Positions 6,923-12,356 of a stretch of DNA of 13,355 nt are shown here, piece by piece. The notes under the pieces are model-generated. The model was not told where the DNA came from. It saw only the letters and a program-made list of their open reading frames with translations, and ran no database searches. The stretch is taken from positions 1 through 13,355 of the forward strand of contig JAEDLR010000055.1 of the NCBI GenBank assembly GCA_016295145.1, read 5' to 3'. The DNA is from Oscillospiraceae bacterium. Its GTDB lineage: Bacteria; Bacillota; Clostridia; Oscillospirales; Ruminococcaceae. How positions within the stretch are numbered: the stretch's first letter is position 1; the number at the start of each line of letters is the position of its first letter. A program made the translations under genes and the position numbers.

Positions 6923-6972
6923 AATGCCTGCTGCGAAGCAATTTCGCTTCACAGCAGGCATATTGTTTTTTA
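6923..6972 (+). terminator. Strong intrinsic terminator of the nnrDE-lipoprotein operon
   Basis: A 10-bp stem ATGCCTGCTG (6924-6933) with CAGCAGGCAT (6952-6961) is stacked on GAAGC/GCTTC (6935-6939 with 6946-6950), and TTGTTTTTTATT follows. Its T-tract overlaps the stop codon of the convergent DUF6472-like gene. Confidence 0.9.
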
Positions 6973-7140
6973 TTGCTTTCGTGCAATGCGGTATTCATCT
7001 CCATCGCGGAAGTATGGGCATTCATTGGAATACCCTTGCATCATACGAGCATACTCGTCCTCGTCCAGGTTCATATCGCAGCAATAGCATTCCCAGTCAT
7101 CATCGTAGGTGTAATATGCGCAGCGTTCACAATCGGGCAT
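6970..7140 (-). CDS. Small cysteine-rich protein, resembles DUF6472
   Basis: The 56-aa product begins MPDCERCAYYTYDDDWECYC and has cysteines at 4, 7, 18, 20, 21 and 41. A central acidic MNLDEDEYARMM stretch is followed by CPYFRDGDEYRIARKQ. The pattern matches the small DUF6472 proteins common in clostridia, recalled from memory; function is unknown. The cysteine spacing suggests metal binding or a redox role. The ATG lies 3 nt after the stop of the Dabb gene, and its GAGGTG site is inside the end of that gene, so the two are probably translationally coupled. The stop codon lies in the T-tract of the facing terminator. Confidence 0.75.
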   Translation of the reverse strand: MPDCERCAYYTYDDDWECYCCDMNLDEDEYARMMQGYSNECPYFRDGDEYRIARKQ

Positions 7141-7143
7141 GAT

Positions 7144-7449
7144 CTATTGCACCTCGTAATCCAGACAGCTACGCTGTATGGTATAGGGGCGCACTGCACC
7201 GTTTGCAACAGCCACATGAGCAGGGTGTACTGCATATGCAGCCAGTGCATCCTTGTTGGTAAAGGTAGCGTCAAGCATCAGGTCAGCCGTGGATGTGGGC
7301 AGCCCGTGAATCTGCACCCGGATATCCACCAGACCGTCAATGACATCCTGGAGTGCTTCCAGTTCAGTTTTCATGCGCTTCTTGACAACTTCTTTTTCGG
7401 TATCCGTCAGCGATTCGTTCAGCTTCCAGAGAATGATATGCTTGATCAT
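7144..7449 (-). CDS. Dabb (stress-responsive A/B barrel) domain protein
   Basis: The 101-aa single-domain product begins MIKHIILWKL and carries the ELEALQDVIDGLVDIRVQ helix-strand, a DLMLDATFTNKDALAAYAVHP segment and a final DYEV strand. This is the usual order of Dabb ferredoxin-like barrels, which form dimers. Members are implicated in stress responses and some polyketide cyclisation, but the role of the small clostridial versions is not established. AAAGGAGA lies 9 nt before the ATG. It is the first gene of a two-gene operon with the small DUF6472-like gene and has its own promoter at 7480-7508. An in-frame upstream extension to 7623 crosses the promoter and is rejected. Confidence 0.9.
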   Translation of the reverse strand: MIKHIILWKLNESLTDTEKEVVKKRMKTELEALQDVIDGLVDIRVQIHGLPTSTADLMLDATFTNKDALAAYAVHPAHVAVANGAVRPYTIQRSCLDYEVQ

Positions 7450-7479
7450 AGGGGTGTTCTCCTTTCGTTGATGTCTTTT

Positions 7480-7508
7480 ATTATAGCAATAACTCGGAGA
7501 AAAGTCAA
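7480..7508 (-). promoter_or_regulatory. Sigma-A promoter of the Dabb operon
   Basis: Minus-strand TTGACT (7503-7508), 17-bp spacer and perfect TATAAT (7480-7485) with extended -10 TGC. The start point is roughly 25 nt upstream of the ATG at 7449. Confidence 0.85.
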
Positions 7509-7535
7509 GAGCCGATGGGAGCGTCTGTTGCATAT

Positions 7536-7570
7536 CCCTAAAAAGGGGAGTGCGCTGCTGTGCTCCCTTT
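7536..7570 (-). terminator. Terminator of the DUF5131-HEAT operon
   Basis: On the minus strand AAAGGGAG (7563-7570) pairs with CTCCCCTTT (one bulged C) at about 7542-7550 around a GC-rich loop, followed by TTTTTA. It lies about 60 nt after the stop of the HEAT-like gene. Flanking it is a 9-bp inverted repeat, TTGCATATC (7528-7536) and GATATGCAA (7591-7599). Confidence 0.7.
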
Positions 7571-7629
7571 CGCATAAAGAAATCTGTTTTGATATGCAAT
7601 GCGCCCACTGGAATGCAAAACACTGAAAA

Positions 7630-8064
7630 TTACAGTGCCAATGCTTTTTCGGTTTCAACTATATCCTGTTCAATCAGCGGGCGCATACTGTCTTTATACT
7701 TTGACAAATCAGCGCTGTGAAGAGAATCTATGATTTCCGGAATATATTGTGGCTTTGCTTTTCCAACCTGCGCCAAAGCTTTGATACACTGTCTGGCGGT
7801 TATCGGTTTTTCATCTGTGACAAGCGCGAGATAATCTTGAAGAATTGCATCAAAACGGTTTTCAACATCCCACTGTGCATTGGCGGCAAGAATAAAAAGG
7901 ACACGGTTTCTTACAAGCGATTTCGGATGATGCAGCAAGGACGCAAAATCGTCAAAATATGCATACCATTGATCGGTATCCATACTTTCGGATATAATTT
8001 TATCTGCAAAGGCACAAGCATATTTATCATCTTTTGCTGTTAATTTTGCAATGATTTCCTGCAC
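7630..8064 (-). CDS. Small HEAT-repeat-like helical protein
   Basis: The 144-aa all-helical product starts at GTG (8064), seven nt after GGAGGT. The in-frame ATG at 8085 lies upstream of that ribosome site and would have none of its own. Helical pairs such as WYAYFDDFASLLHHPKSLVRNRVLFILAANAQW and ITARQCIKALAQVGK look like HEAT/ARM-type repeats, and close relatives are often named SufBD or HEAT proteins in clostridia. These are usually protein-protein scaffolds; no catalytic residues are seen. It follows the DUF5131 gene by 27 nt in the same transcript, which suggests a shared role, but the partner is unknown. Confidence 0.7.
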   Translation of the reverse strand: MQEIIAKLTAKDDKYACAFADKIISESMDTDQWYAYFDDFASLLHHPKSLVRNRVLFILAANAQWDVENRFDAILQDYLALVTDEKPITARQCIKALAQVGKAKPQYIPEIIDSLHSADLSKYKDSMRPLIEQDIVETEKALAL

Positions 8065-8091
8065 AAAACATACCTCCAGATGCAAGTTTTC

Positions 8092-8835
8092 CTAGCTGTT
8101 CGACTTTTTGGAGCCAGATGAATGGTTGGGGTGAAAATCAATATCTGCTTTTCTCGCCTGACTGCATAGATCCTTCGTTTGCAATTTGTATTTTTTGCCG
8201 TCTTTTATAAAATATGTTCCACATTGTCTGAATTCAAAAGCGACATTCTTTCGAATACATTGCTCACGAATATGCAAAACCCAGTCATAGTCAAGGGGTC
8301 TGGCACAGGGATCCGATTCACCGCCAACCACAACCAGTTCAATATCATCCAGGTATCTTTCTATGTCGATCCTTTCAATGAGTGGTTGCGCGGTAATGCA
8401 TTTATGCTGAATTGGCAATGTTTGAAATATACCGAGTTTTCTGTCTGCATTTTGCTGGTTTTCAATTGTACAACAGACAACGACATGATCGTACCCATGA
8501 TTCCAATCCGCAGGGATACATTCCATAAACCGCTCTATGCGCTTTGTAAGGAATAAAAAAGTGCAATCCTGCCGTTCCTTCATCATTTGCCAGCACGCAG
8601 CCCGCCAATCATCGGCTTCTTCGATCAGGAAATCGGTAGAAAAACAAGTATACACGATTCCGGCTCTCATTTTATAGTTGCCGTTGTTTAAGCACTCGAT
8701 GGGCTTTGTAAAATCCTTTGTTTTTACGATTGCATTGGTATCGACACCGCGTTTGGTATCCCCTTTATGGATATAACAGTGAAGGCAACCTTCGCTGCAT
8801 TTTTTGCAGCCTCTCCACGGATTCCACATTGCCAT
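8092..8835 (-). CDS. DUF5131 (phage Gp37/Gp68-like) family protein, radical-SAM-like
   Basis: The 247-aa product begins MAMWNPWRGCKKCSEGCLHC. Cys13, Cys17 and Cys20 form a CX3CX2C set of the radical-SAM [4Fe-4S] type, preceded by Cys10. Downstream motifs FLFLTKRIERF, TIENQQNADRKLGIFQTLP and VVVGGESDPCARPLDYDWV are characteristic of DUF5131, a family also found in phages (Gp37/Gp68) and plasmids. The reaction is unknown; nucleic acid or protein modification is only a guess. GAGGTG lies 5-7 nt before the first ATG. The C-terminal KADIDFHPNHSSGSKKSNS tail is probably disordered. It heads a two-gene operon with the HEAT-like protein. Confidence 0.8.
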   Translation of the reverse strand: MAMWNPWRGCKKCSEGCLHCYIHKGDTKRGVDTNAIVKTKDFTKPIECLNNGNYKMRAGIVYTCFSTDFLIEEADDWRAACWQMMKERQDCTFLFLTKRIERFMECIPADWNHGYDHVVVCCTIENQQNADRKLGIFQTLPIQHKCITAQPLIERIDIERYLDDIELVVVGGESDPCARPLDYDWVLHIREQCIRKNVAFEFRQCGTYFIKDGKKYKLQTKDLCSQARKADIDFHPNHSSGSKKSNS

Positions 8836-8865
8836 AATTGCACCTCGGTCAGTTTTGATTCATGA

Positions 8866-8887
8866 ATAGTATGGTTTTCCATATTAT
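8866..8887 (-). promoter_or_regulatory. Interrupted dyad over the DUF5131 start point, candidate operator
   Basis: ATAGTATGG (8866-8874) and CCATATTAT (8879-8887), with a TTTT spacer, form a near-perfect inverted repeat (one mismatch). It covers the -10 box and start point of the DUF5131 promoter. A repressor site is plausible but unproven. Confidence 0.35.
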
Positions 8888-8911
8888 ACCATATCTTACT
8901 GTAATTTTCAA
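8883..8911 (-). promoter_or_regulatory. Sigma-A promoter of the DUF5131-HEAT operon
   Basis: Minus-strand TTGAAA (8906-8911), 17-bp spacer and perfect TATAAT (8883-8888) with extended -10 TGG. The start point is about 40 nt upstream of the ATG at 8835. Confidence 0.85.
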
Positions 8912-8923
8912 TGCCATAATGCA

Positions 8924-8953
8924 GATGAGACCGGCACCTCTGCCGGTCTCATC
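8924..8953. terminator. Perfect 13-bp hairpin downstream of the dockerin gene
   Basis: GATGAGACCGGCA (8924-8936) pairs perfectly with TGCCGGTCTCATC (8941-8953) around a CCTC loop. It is the only candidate end for the dockerin transcript (stop at 9040), but neither strand shows a T-tract. It may be a factor-dependent end or an RNA-stabilising 3' structure. The 86 nt between it and the dockerin stop show nothing else. Confidence 0.5.
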
Positions 8954-9039
8954 ACAAACAATCTATGGTTTCCATTATGCGCTGTTTTGCGTTTACACAA
9001 AATGCGGGATTGAGACTACATAAGGGGGCTGTTCACCTT

Positions 9040-10185
9040 TTACGATTCATTCATGAGTTGTTCAAAAGTCAGATCTACCTCGCCAAAGATGGTGACACGA
9101 TTATAATACCGCAGAATTAAAATAGCATCAGAGCTGTCTATCGCACCGTCGTTCGTCACATCTGCGCGCATACGCTCCTCCGCGGTCAGAATATTGGAAC
9201 CTAAAATGGTGTGAGCATACTCTTGCAGTGCCAGCTTCGCATCAATCGTATCAACTTTACCGTTTTTGTCGATATCGCCAAGTTCATTGACGGTTTGAGA
9301 ATCTGATGGAAGAATGATTTCGCCACGCGCCTCTGAGACAATTTCCAAAACATAATAGTCGCAGGAAGCATCCGTTACACCTTCTTGCTCCAGTAACATA
9401 TCACAAAAACTTCTTGCCTCGGCAACACTGTCAAATGCTTGCGTATAAAGCGCATAGTTTGCATCGCTGTCATAGAGGCGGTAGAAGTAAACTTTCTGCC
9501 CATCCTGCACGCAATAATACTGACTGAGCGTTTCTGCCAGATTGGCGGCAGCTTCTGCGCTTTCGCAAACCGCAGTCACCGTACCATCCAGATACGCAGG
9601 GAGCTGTCTGACTTCGCACGCCTCACCGACATAATTAAATCTGCCATCCTGTTGCAAAGCTTTCGCCATCACATCATAGTTGCTGTCCGATTCATTTTGT
9701 GCAGGCAGTGTGCCGCGGCAACAAACAACATACAAATCACTTGTGTCGATATATTTCGTATCAAGCACAGTTTCTTTTGGAAGCACACCTTCGACTTCGT
9801 AATACGGTTCGTGATATTCCGCAACCGCATCCTGCATCCTTTGCATCCAGAAATCATAAGTGTAAATATAGTAGGCAGCAGATTCTGCGGCGGCTGCTTC
9901 ATAATTGATCTCGTTTTGATCCGGCTGATCCACAGTAAACAAATAGGCATTGATATCTCCGATTTGCATTTGTGCAGACAGTTCATCTTCAGACCGAACT
10001 GCCAAACCAGCGAACTGTGTGGCGCGATAGATTGCCCCTATGTCTCCGGAAACCAGACTCAAATCTTCAATCTCGATCAGATAGGAAGTTTCCAACGGGA
10101 TCTTATTCCATGCGGCTGCAGCGCCATACGGAAGCGTAGTGAAAACAGTGAATGCACCCAATGTGCAAGCCAGTAATTTTTTCAT
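9040..10185 (-). CDS. Secreted protein with C-terminal type I dockerin
   Basis: The 381-aa product has a signal peptide (MKKLLACTLGAFTVFTTLPYG, cleavage likely near AAAA-W about residue 25). A central region of about 270 residues has no recognised catalytic domain. A type I dockerin spans about residues 302-365. The two calcium loops read DIDKNGKVDTID and DVTNDGAIDSSD, and each is followed by a helix (AKLALQEYA, AILILRYYN). Thr replaces the usual Asp/Asn at position 3 of the second loop. Dockerins bind cohesins on scaffoldins, so the protein is probably displayed on a cellulosome-like complex or cell surface. The central part seems to contain two or three similar alpha/beta segments (for example TAVCESAEAAANLAETLSQ and AFDSVAEARSFCDMLLEQ). 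GGAGGA lies 6-8 nt before the ATG. The gene has its own promoter about 270 nt upstream. Confidence 0.85.
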   Translation of the reverse strand: MKKLLACTLGAFTVFTTLPYGAAAAWNKIPLETSYLIEIEDLSLVSGDIGAIYRATQFAGLAVRSEDELSAQMQIGDINAYLFTVDQPDQNEINYEAAAAESAAYYIYTYDFWMQRMQDAVAEYHEPYYEVEGVLPKETVLDTKYIDTSDLYVVCCRGTLPAQNESDSNYDVMAKALQQDGRFNYVGEACEVRQLPAYLDGTVTAVCESAEAAANLAETLSQYYCVQDGQKVYFYRLYDSDANYALYTQAFDSVAEARSFCDMLLEQEGVTDASCDYYVLEIVSEARGEIILPSDSQTVNELGDIDKNGKVDTIDAKLALQEYAHTILGSNILTAEERMRADVTNDGAIDSSDAILILRYYNRVTIFGEVDLTFEQLMNES

Positions 10186-10370
10186 GATAAATCCTCCTCT
10201 ACAACAATGAGGGCATGGTCAAACCTGACCTTGTATACAATGATCCTCATTTGTAATATCATTCTTTGGAACATGGTAGCATACAACAGTGAGATCATAC
10301 CGGATAGGTTCACTATCGTCAGATATTTGTACATTCGCTCCACGCCAGTGGGGTAAGCTACCTAACCCAT
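10182..10370 (-). pseudogene. Small hydrophobic-peptide ORF with in-frame amber at codon 3, in the dockerin leader
   Basis: An ATG at 10370 is preceded by GAGGTGG (10376-10382) at ideal spacing. Codons 1-3 read ATG GGT TAG. The same frame then stays open for 59 more codons to a TGA that overlaps the dockerin start codon (ATGA). The read-through peptide begins VAYPTGVERMYKYLTIV and continues NLSGMISLLYATMFQRM, a short hydrophobic segment reminiscent of clostridial holin-like or type I toxin peptides. A single TGG-to-TAG change would explain the amber. Alternatively the true ORF is the two-codon M-G minigene, acting as a leader for the dockerin gene, or translation starts inside (ATG 10334, poorly spaced site). 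The match to toxin families is recalled, not searched. Confidence 0.35.
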
Positions 10371-10460
10371 CGGAACCACCTCATTTCAATATATTGTAAG
10401 TGCCTCAACGGAATAAGCACTTGACGAAACTTCTTTTTTCTATCATGTTATGTTAATGAT

Positions 10461-10489
10461 ATCATACCATACATTTACAGATTTTGCAA
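10461..10489 (-). promoter_or_regulatory. Sigma-A promoter of the dockerin gene
   Basis: Minus-strand TTGCAA (10484-10489), 17-bp spacer and TATGAT (10461-10466) with extended -10 TGG. The start point near 10454 gives a leader of about 270 nt. That leader contains the interrupted small ORF and a short AAGTGC/GCACTT hairpin (10398-10403 with 10417-10422). Confidence 0.75.
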
Positions 10490-10571
10490 GTGGTATTTTC
10501 AATAGAATCATTCGAAAAAGCAAAAAATGTTAAGTTGCATAGTTGCAATCTGCAAATTTTCATCGTTTTGA

Positions 10572-10589
10572 GCATTTTGCCCAAAATGC
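10572..10589. repeat. Short perfect inverted repeat in the intergenic region
   Basis: GCATTTT (10572-10578) and AAAATGC (10583-10589) flank GCCC. The surrounding 10490-10690 shows no convincing gene on either strand and no clear promoter, only AT-rich sequence and TTGCA/TGCAA repeats. Confidence 0.5.
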
Positions 10590-10686
10590 AGGCTCGCCTT
10601 TATGAATAAACTGTGTATATCATTTGTCCAATTTGAAAGGATACCATTGTTCCCGAGACAGTTGCTGCACAGCCGCTTTGTGCTCG

Positions 10687-10732
10687 TATAAAAAATTTTG
10701 CGCAGACCAGCATGCTGCCGATCTGCGCAAAA
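10687..10732 (-). terminator. Intrinsic terminator of the small-gene operon (minus strand)
   Basis: An 11-bp perfect stem TTTTGCGCAGA (10696-10706) with TCTGCGCAAAA (10722-10732) has an inner CAGCA/TGCTG pairing. Read on the minus strand the 3' arm is followed by TTTTTTATA. It probably ends the transcript of the genes at 12272-10863, about 130 nt after the last stop. Confidence 0.65.
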
Positions 10733-10888
10733 CAACATAATTGTCAGTCTTGCTCGAAATAGATGACATTGAAAAGCGACGATTCTACGATGCTTTTCAA
10801 GCATTTCATTGCTTGGAGAGCTTATTTTTTGTTCAACGGTAACGACTTCTGAACCCCCGACCTCAGTTGGTATGGGGGCCTTTTTTTG
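10696..10888 (+). ncRNA. Candidate structured small RNA ending in an intrinsic terminator
   Basis: Reading the plus strand, four hairpins occur in series: the 11-bp stem at 10696-10732, TGAAAAGC/GCTTTTCA (10770-10777 with 10792-10799), CAAGCA/TGCTTG (10798-10803 with 10810-10815, sharing two bases with the previous arm), and CCCCC/GGGGG (10854-10858 with 10874-10878) followed by seven T. The last is a proper plus-strand terminator, yet no plus-strand gene precedes it. A weak promoter (TTGCTG 10662-10667, 19-bp spacer, TATAAA 10687-10692) would start the RNA at the first hairpin. The first hairpin also works as a minus-strand terminator. Reading frames here are short and broken. No known RNA family was recognised. 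Confidence 0.3.
10854..10888 (+). terminator. Plus-strand intrinsic terminator overlapping the end of a minus-strand gene
   Basis: CCCCC (10854-10858) pairs with GGGGG (10874-10878), with ACC/GGT inside, followed by CC and TTTTTTT. The minus-strand stop codon at 10863-10865 lies in its loop. On the minus strand no T-tract follows, so it acts only on plus-strand transcripts. Confidence 0.6.
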
Positions 10889-11228
10889 CAATCAAACTAA
10901 ATCCCTCACTTTCCTCAGCAAGGTATTCGTACAGATCTCCCGGTGAGGTCAGCAGATAAACTTCGAGTTTGTTGCCCTTGGGAATTCCAAAGAAGTATTC
11001 GCCATTTTCATCTCTTTCGTAGAGATAATCACGGATTACTCCGAAGCGGTCGAAGGTGACCACAGTGATCATTGTGATCAGATCCTTCAGGAAGTCACAT
11101 TCTTCAATGATGCAGTCCTTACACTCGTCAGGGATATAGTCGTTGTCCTCGATGAATTCTCTCTTGTCATCAATCGTGTTCATAATCATTGTAATCAGTT
11201 TTACGAATGTTTCCTTTGTAATCATCAT
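10863..11228 (-). CDS. Small acidic protein of unknown function (mobile-element-type cargo)
   Basis: The 121-aa product starts MMITKETFVKLITMIMNTID. The start at 11228 is chosen because GGAGGG lies 7 nt before it; the in-frame ATG at 11243 overlaps that ribosome site and lacks its own. The protein is mostly helical and acidic, with a DECKDCIIEECDFL cysteine pair around residues 35-45 and a strand-rich FGIPKGNKLEVYLLTSPGDLYEYLAEE segment. I do not recognise the family. It is the last of four closely packed minus-strand genes. Its final codons and stop fall in a GC hairpin used as a plus-strand terminator, so the C-terminus may have been reshaped at an element boundary. Confidence 0.65.
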   Translation of the reverse strand: MMITKETFVKLITMIMNTIDDKREFIEDNDYIPDECKDCIIEECDFLKDLITMITVVTFDRFGVIRDYLYERDENGEYFFGIPKGNKLEVYLLTSPGDLYEYLAEESEGFSLIAKKGPHTN

Positions 11229-11252
11229 ATTCTTTCCCTCCATGTTTTCGGT

Positions 11253-11498
11253 TTATATCATGCTCATACCCTCGTCGGGTTCTTCGTTCATTTCCTCGGC
11301 GGAGCAGATTTCCACATACTCGCCAAGAATGTTCAAAGCCTCGGAATAACTTCCGGAGGCTGTCACTCTGCTTTGCATTTCTTTTGCCTGTTCTCTCATG
11401 CCGTTTTCACGGAGTGTCCTGCTTGCCATACCAAGCAGATTGAAAATGTTGCCGTCCGCACCGATCAGCGGACACTTCGGTTTCTCATTCATCGCCAT
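11253..11498 (-). CDS. Small conserved protein of conjugative/integrative elements
   Basis: The 81-aa product begins MAMNEKPKCPLIGADGNIFN and continues with helical LLGMASRTLRENGMREQAKEM and SGSYSEALNILGEYVEI. This CPLIGADGNIF-LGMASRTL pattern recurs, to my recollection, in small hypothetical proteins of Firmicutes integrative and conjugative elements; function is unknown. GGAGG lies 6 nt before the ATG. Its start overlaps the end of the upstream gene by 14 nt, indicating translational coupling. The acidic methionine-rich C-terminus (EEPDEGMSMI) is similar in character to neighbouring gene products. Confidence 0.7.
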   Translation of the reverse strand: MAMNEKPKCPLIGADGNIFNLLGMASRTLRENGMREQAKEMQSRVTASGSYSEALNILGEYVEICSAEEMNEEPDEGMSMI

Positions 11499-11763
11499 GA
11501 TATTCCTCCATTACTTCTCTCAGCTCAAGTTTTTCGCTGTCGATATAATCCTTTGCCAGCTGCTCTGCTTCATGGACATCATTTTCCAGAAGCTCATAGC
11601 CGACTGCTGCATGGATAATGTCGACAGCGTTTTTCTTTTCCTTGCTGTCATAAATCTCAATCGTGAAGCCATCACATGGAACGGATTGACCGTCCCGATT
11701 CACTCGAAATGGTCTGCTCGGTGTGATCTTCACTTCAAAGCCCTTATACTTCGTAATTATCAC
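11485..11763 (-). CDS. Small protein of unknown function (mobile-element-type cargo)
   Basis: The 92-aa product starts at GTG (11763), two nt after the cyclotransferase-like stop. The ribosome site AGGGGTGAT overlaps this GTG, so the exact start is uncertain. The N-terminal half is beta-rich (KYKGFEVKITPSRPFRVNRDG, FTIEIYDSKEKK). The C-terminal half is helical (DIIHAAVGYELLENDVHEAEQLAKDYIDSEKL) and ends in an acidic tail. I do not recognise a named family. The overlap with the downstream gene and tight spacing upstream place it in a coupled operon. Confidence 0.65.
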   Translation of the reverse strand: MIITKYKGFEVKITPSRPFRVNRDGQSVPCDGFTIEIYDSKEKKNAVDIIHAAVGYELLENDVHEAEQLAKDYIDSEKLELREVMEEYHGDE

Positions 11764-11765
11764 CC

Positions 11766-12272
11766 CTATTCAAAAGTCATCTGGAAGTCATCGGTTTCTT
11801 CCATATCTTCTTCGATATCCTCATCTTCCTCCTGTTCCTGATGCTGTACATGGTACACCGCACGTTCAAGGGCAGCTCTCAGATACGAGGTATCCATGCC
11901 GTTGGCTTCATAGCCCTTTTTGATGCCGTTGTAGTATGTCGGACTCGGCGGAGCAATTTCTCCGCAGTTCATGAGACATGCCATACCTTCACGGATTTTG
12001 CCGTCAACCTCTACCTCAAAAAGTTCCTTGCGGTACATTCTTGGAAATCCCTCATAACGATCCAATGATAGCTCATCCCTCTGGTCAATCTCCCAGAGCA
12101 GAACAGGAACCTCTGCATCTTCTTTCGGAACGATGGTCGCAACACCTCTGAATTCAAGTTCGTAGCCGGGAATCATTCTCGTTCCCACAACCTTGGAATT
12201 TGGACAGCGATATGCCATCTGTTCCAGGTTGATGTTGCTTCCATAGGCAATATATAAGCGTTTGTATTTCAT
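11766..12272 (-). CDS. Gamma-glutamylcyclotransferase-like protein
   Basis: The 168-aa product has the cyclotransferase fold signature: YIAYGSNINLEQM (YGSN at 10-13), a WEI strand (60-62) and LDRYEGFPRMYRK with Glu74 as the likely general acid/base. Known members release 5-oxoproline from gamma-glutamyl amino acids or peptides. This variant, with a C-terminal acidic tail (EQEEDEDIEEDMEETDDF), resembles those carried on Firmicutes conjugative elements, whose substrate is not known. AAGGAG lies 8-9 nt before the ATG. It is the first gene of the four-gene operon. Upstream there is a terminator hairpin with a possible overlapping promoter (12312-12341). Confidence 0.85.
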   Translation of the reverse strand: MKYKRLYIAYGSNINLEQMAYRCPNSKVVGTRMIPGYELEFRGVATIVPKEDAEVPVLLWEIDQRDELSLDRYEGFPRMYRKELFEVEVDGKIREGMACLMNCGEIAPPSPTYYNGIKKGYEANGMDTSYLRAALERAVYHVQHQEQEEDEDIEEDMEETDDFQMTFE

Positions 12273-12293
12273 ACAATCATCTCCTTTTTCATA

Positions 12294-12325
12294 TAAAAAT
12301 ACCGCCTATGATTTATAGACGGTAT
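12294..12325 (-). terminator. Terminator after the membrane-protein gene, just upstream of the cyclotransferase-like gene
   Basis: An 11-bp stem with one G-T pair (12299-12309 with 12315-12325, 5-nt loop) is followed on the minus strand by TTTTTATA. It ends only about 10 nt before the cyclotransferase ribosome site, leaving no room for a separate downstream promoter. Confidence 0.8.
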
Positions 12326-12341
12326 CGTATTTGTAATTCAA
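12312..12341 (-). promoter_or_regulatory. Candidate promoter overlapping the terminator
   Basis: Minus-strand TTGAAT (12336-12341), 18-bp spacer and TATAAA (12312-12317). The -10 is in the terminator loop and the start point (near 12305) is in its 3' arm, so the new RNA would not form the hairpin. The -35 overlaps the stop codon of the upstream gene. Confidence 0.45.
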
Positions 12342-12356
12342 TCGCAGATTGAATTA
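12334..12356. promoter_or_regulatory. Perfect dyad over the -35 box, candidate operator
   Basis: Ten-base arms (12334-12343 and 12347-12356; core AATTCAATC / GATTGAATT) flank a GCA centre. The dyad covers the -35 of the candidate promoter for the cyclotransferase operon and the last codons of the upstream gene. A regulator-binding site is inferred. Confidence 0.4.

Noticed and set aside
8924..8953. Classical intrinsic terminator call for the 13-bp hairpin
   Set aside because: The stem is perfect, but neither strand has a T-tract, so it is listed with low confidence as a transcript-end structure only.
9439..10176. 245-codon plus-strand ORF
   Set aside because: It is the antisense frame of the dockerin gene, which has a signal peptide, dockerin motifs, a ribosome site and a promoter.
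10186..10460. Known riboswitch in the dockerin leader
   Set aside because: No conserved core of c-di-GMP, preQ1, fluoride, guanidine or similar classes could be recognised; the interrupted small ORF explains the conserved-looking part better.
10508..10891. 127-codon minus-strand ORF across the hairpin-rich intergenic block
   Set aside because: It has no ribosome binding site, runs through two terminator hairpins and the end of another gene in a different frame, and its composition is not protein-like. It is more likely open by chance over structured sequence.
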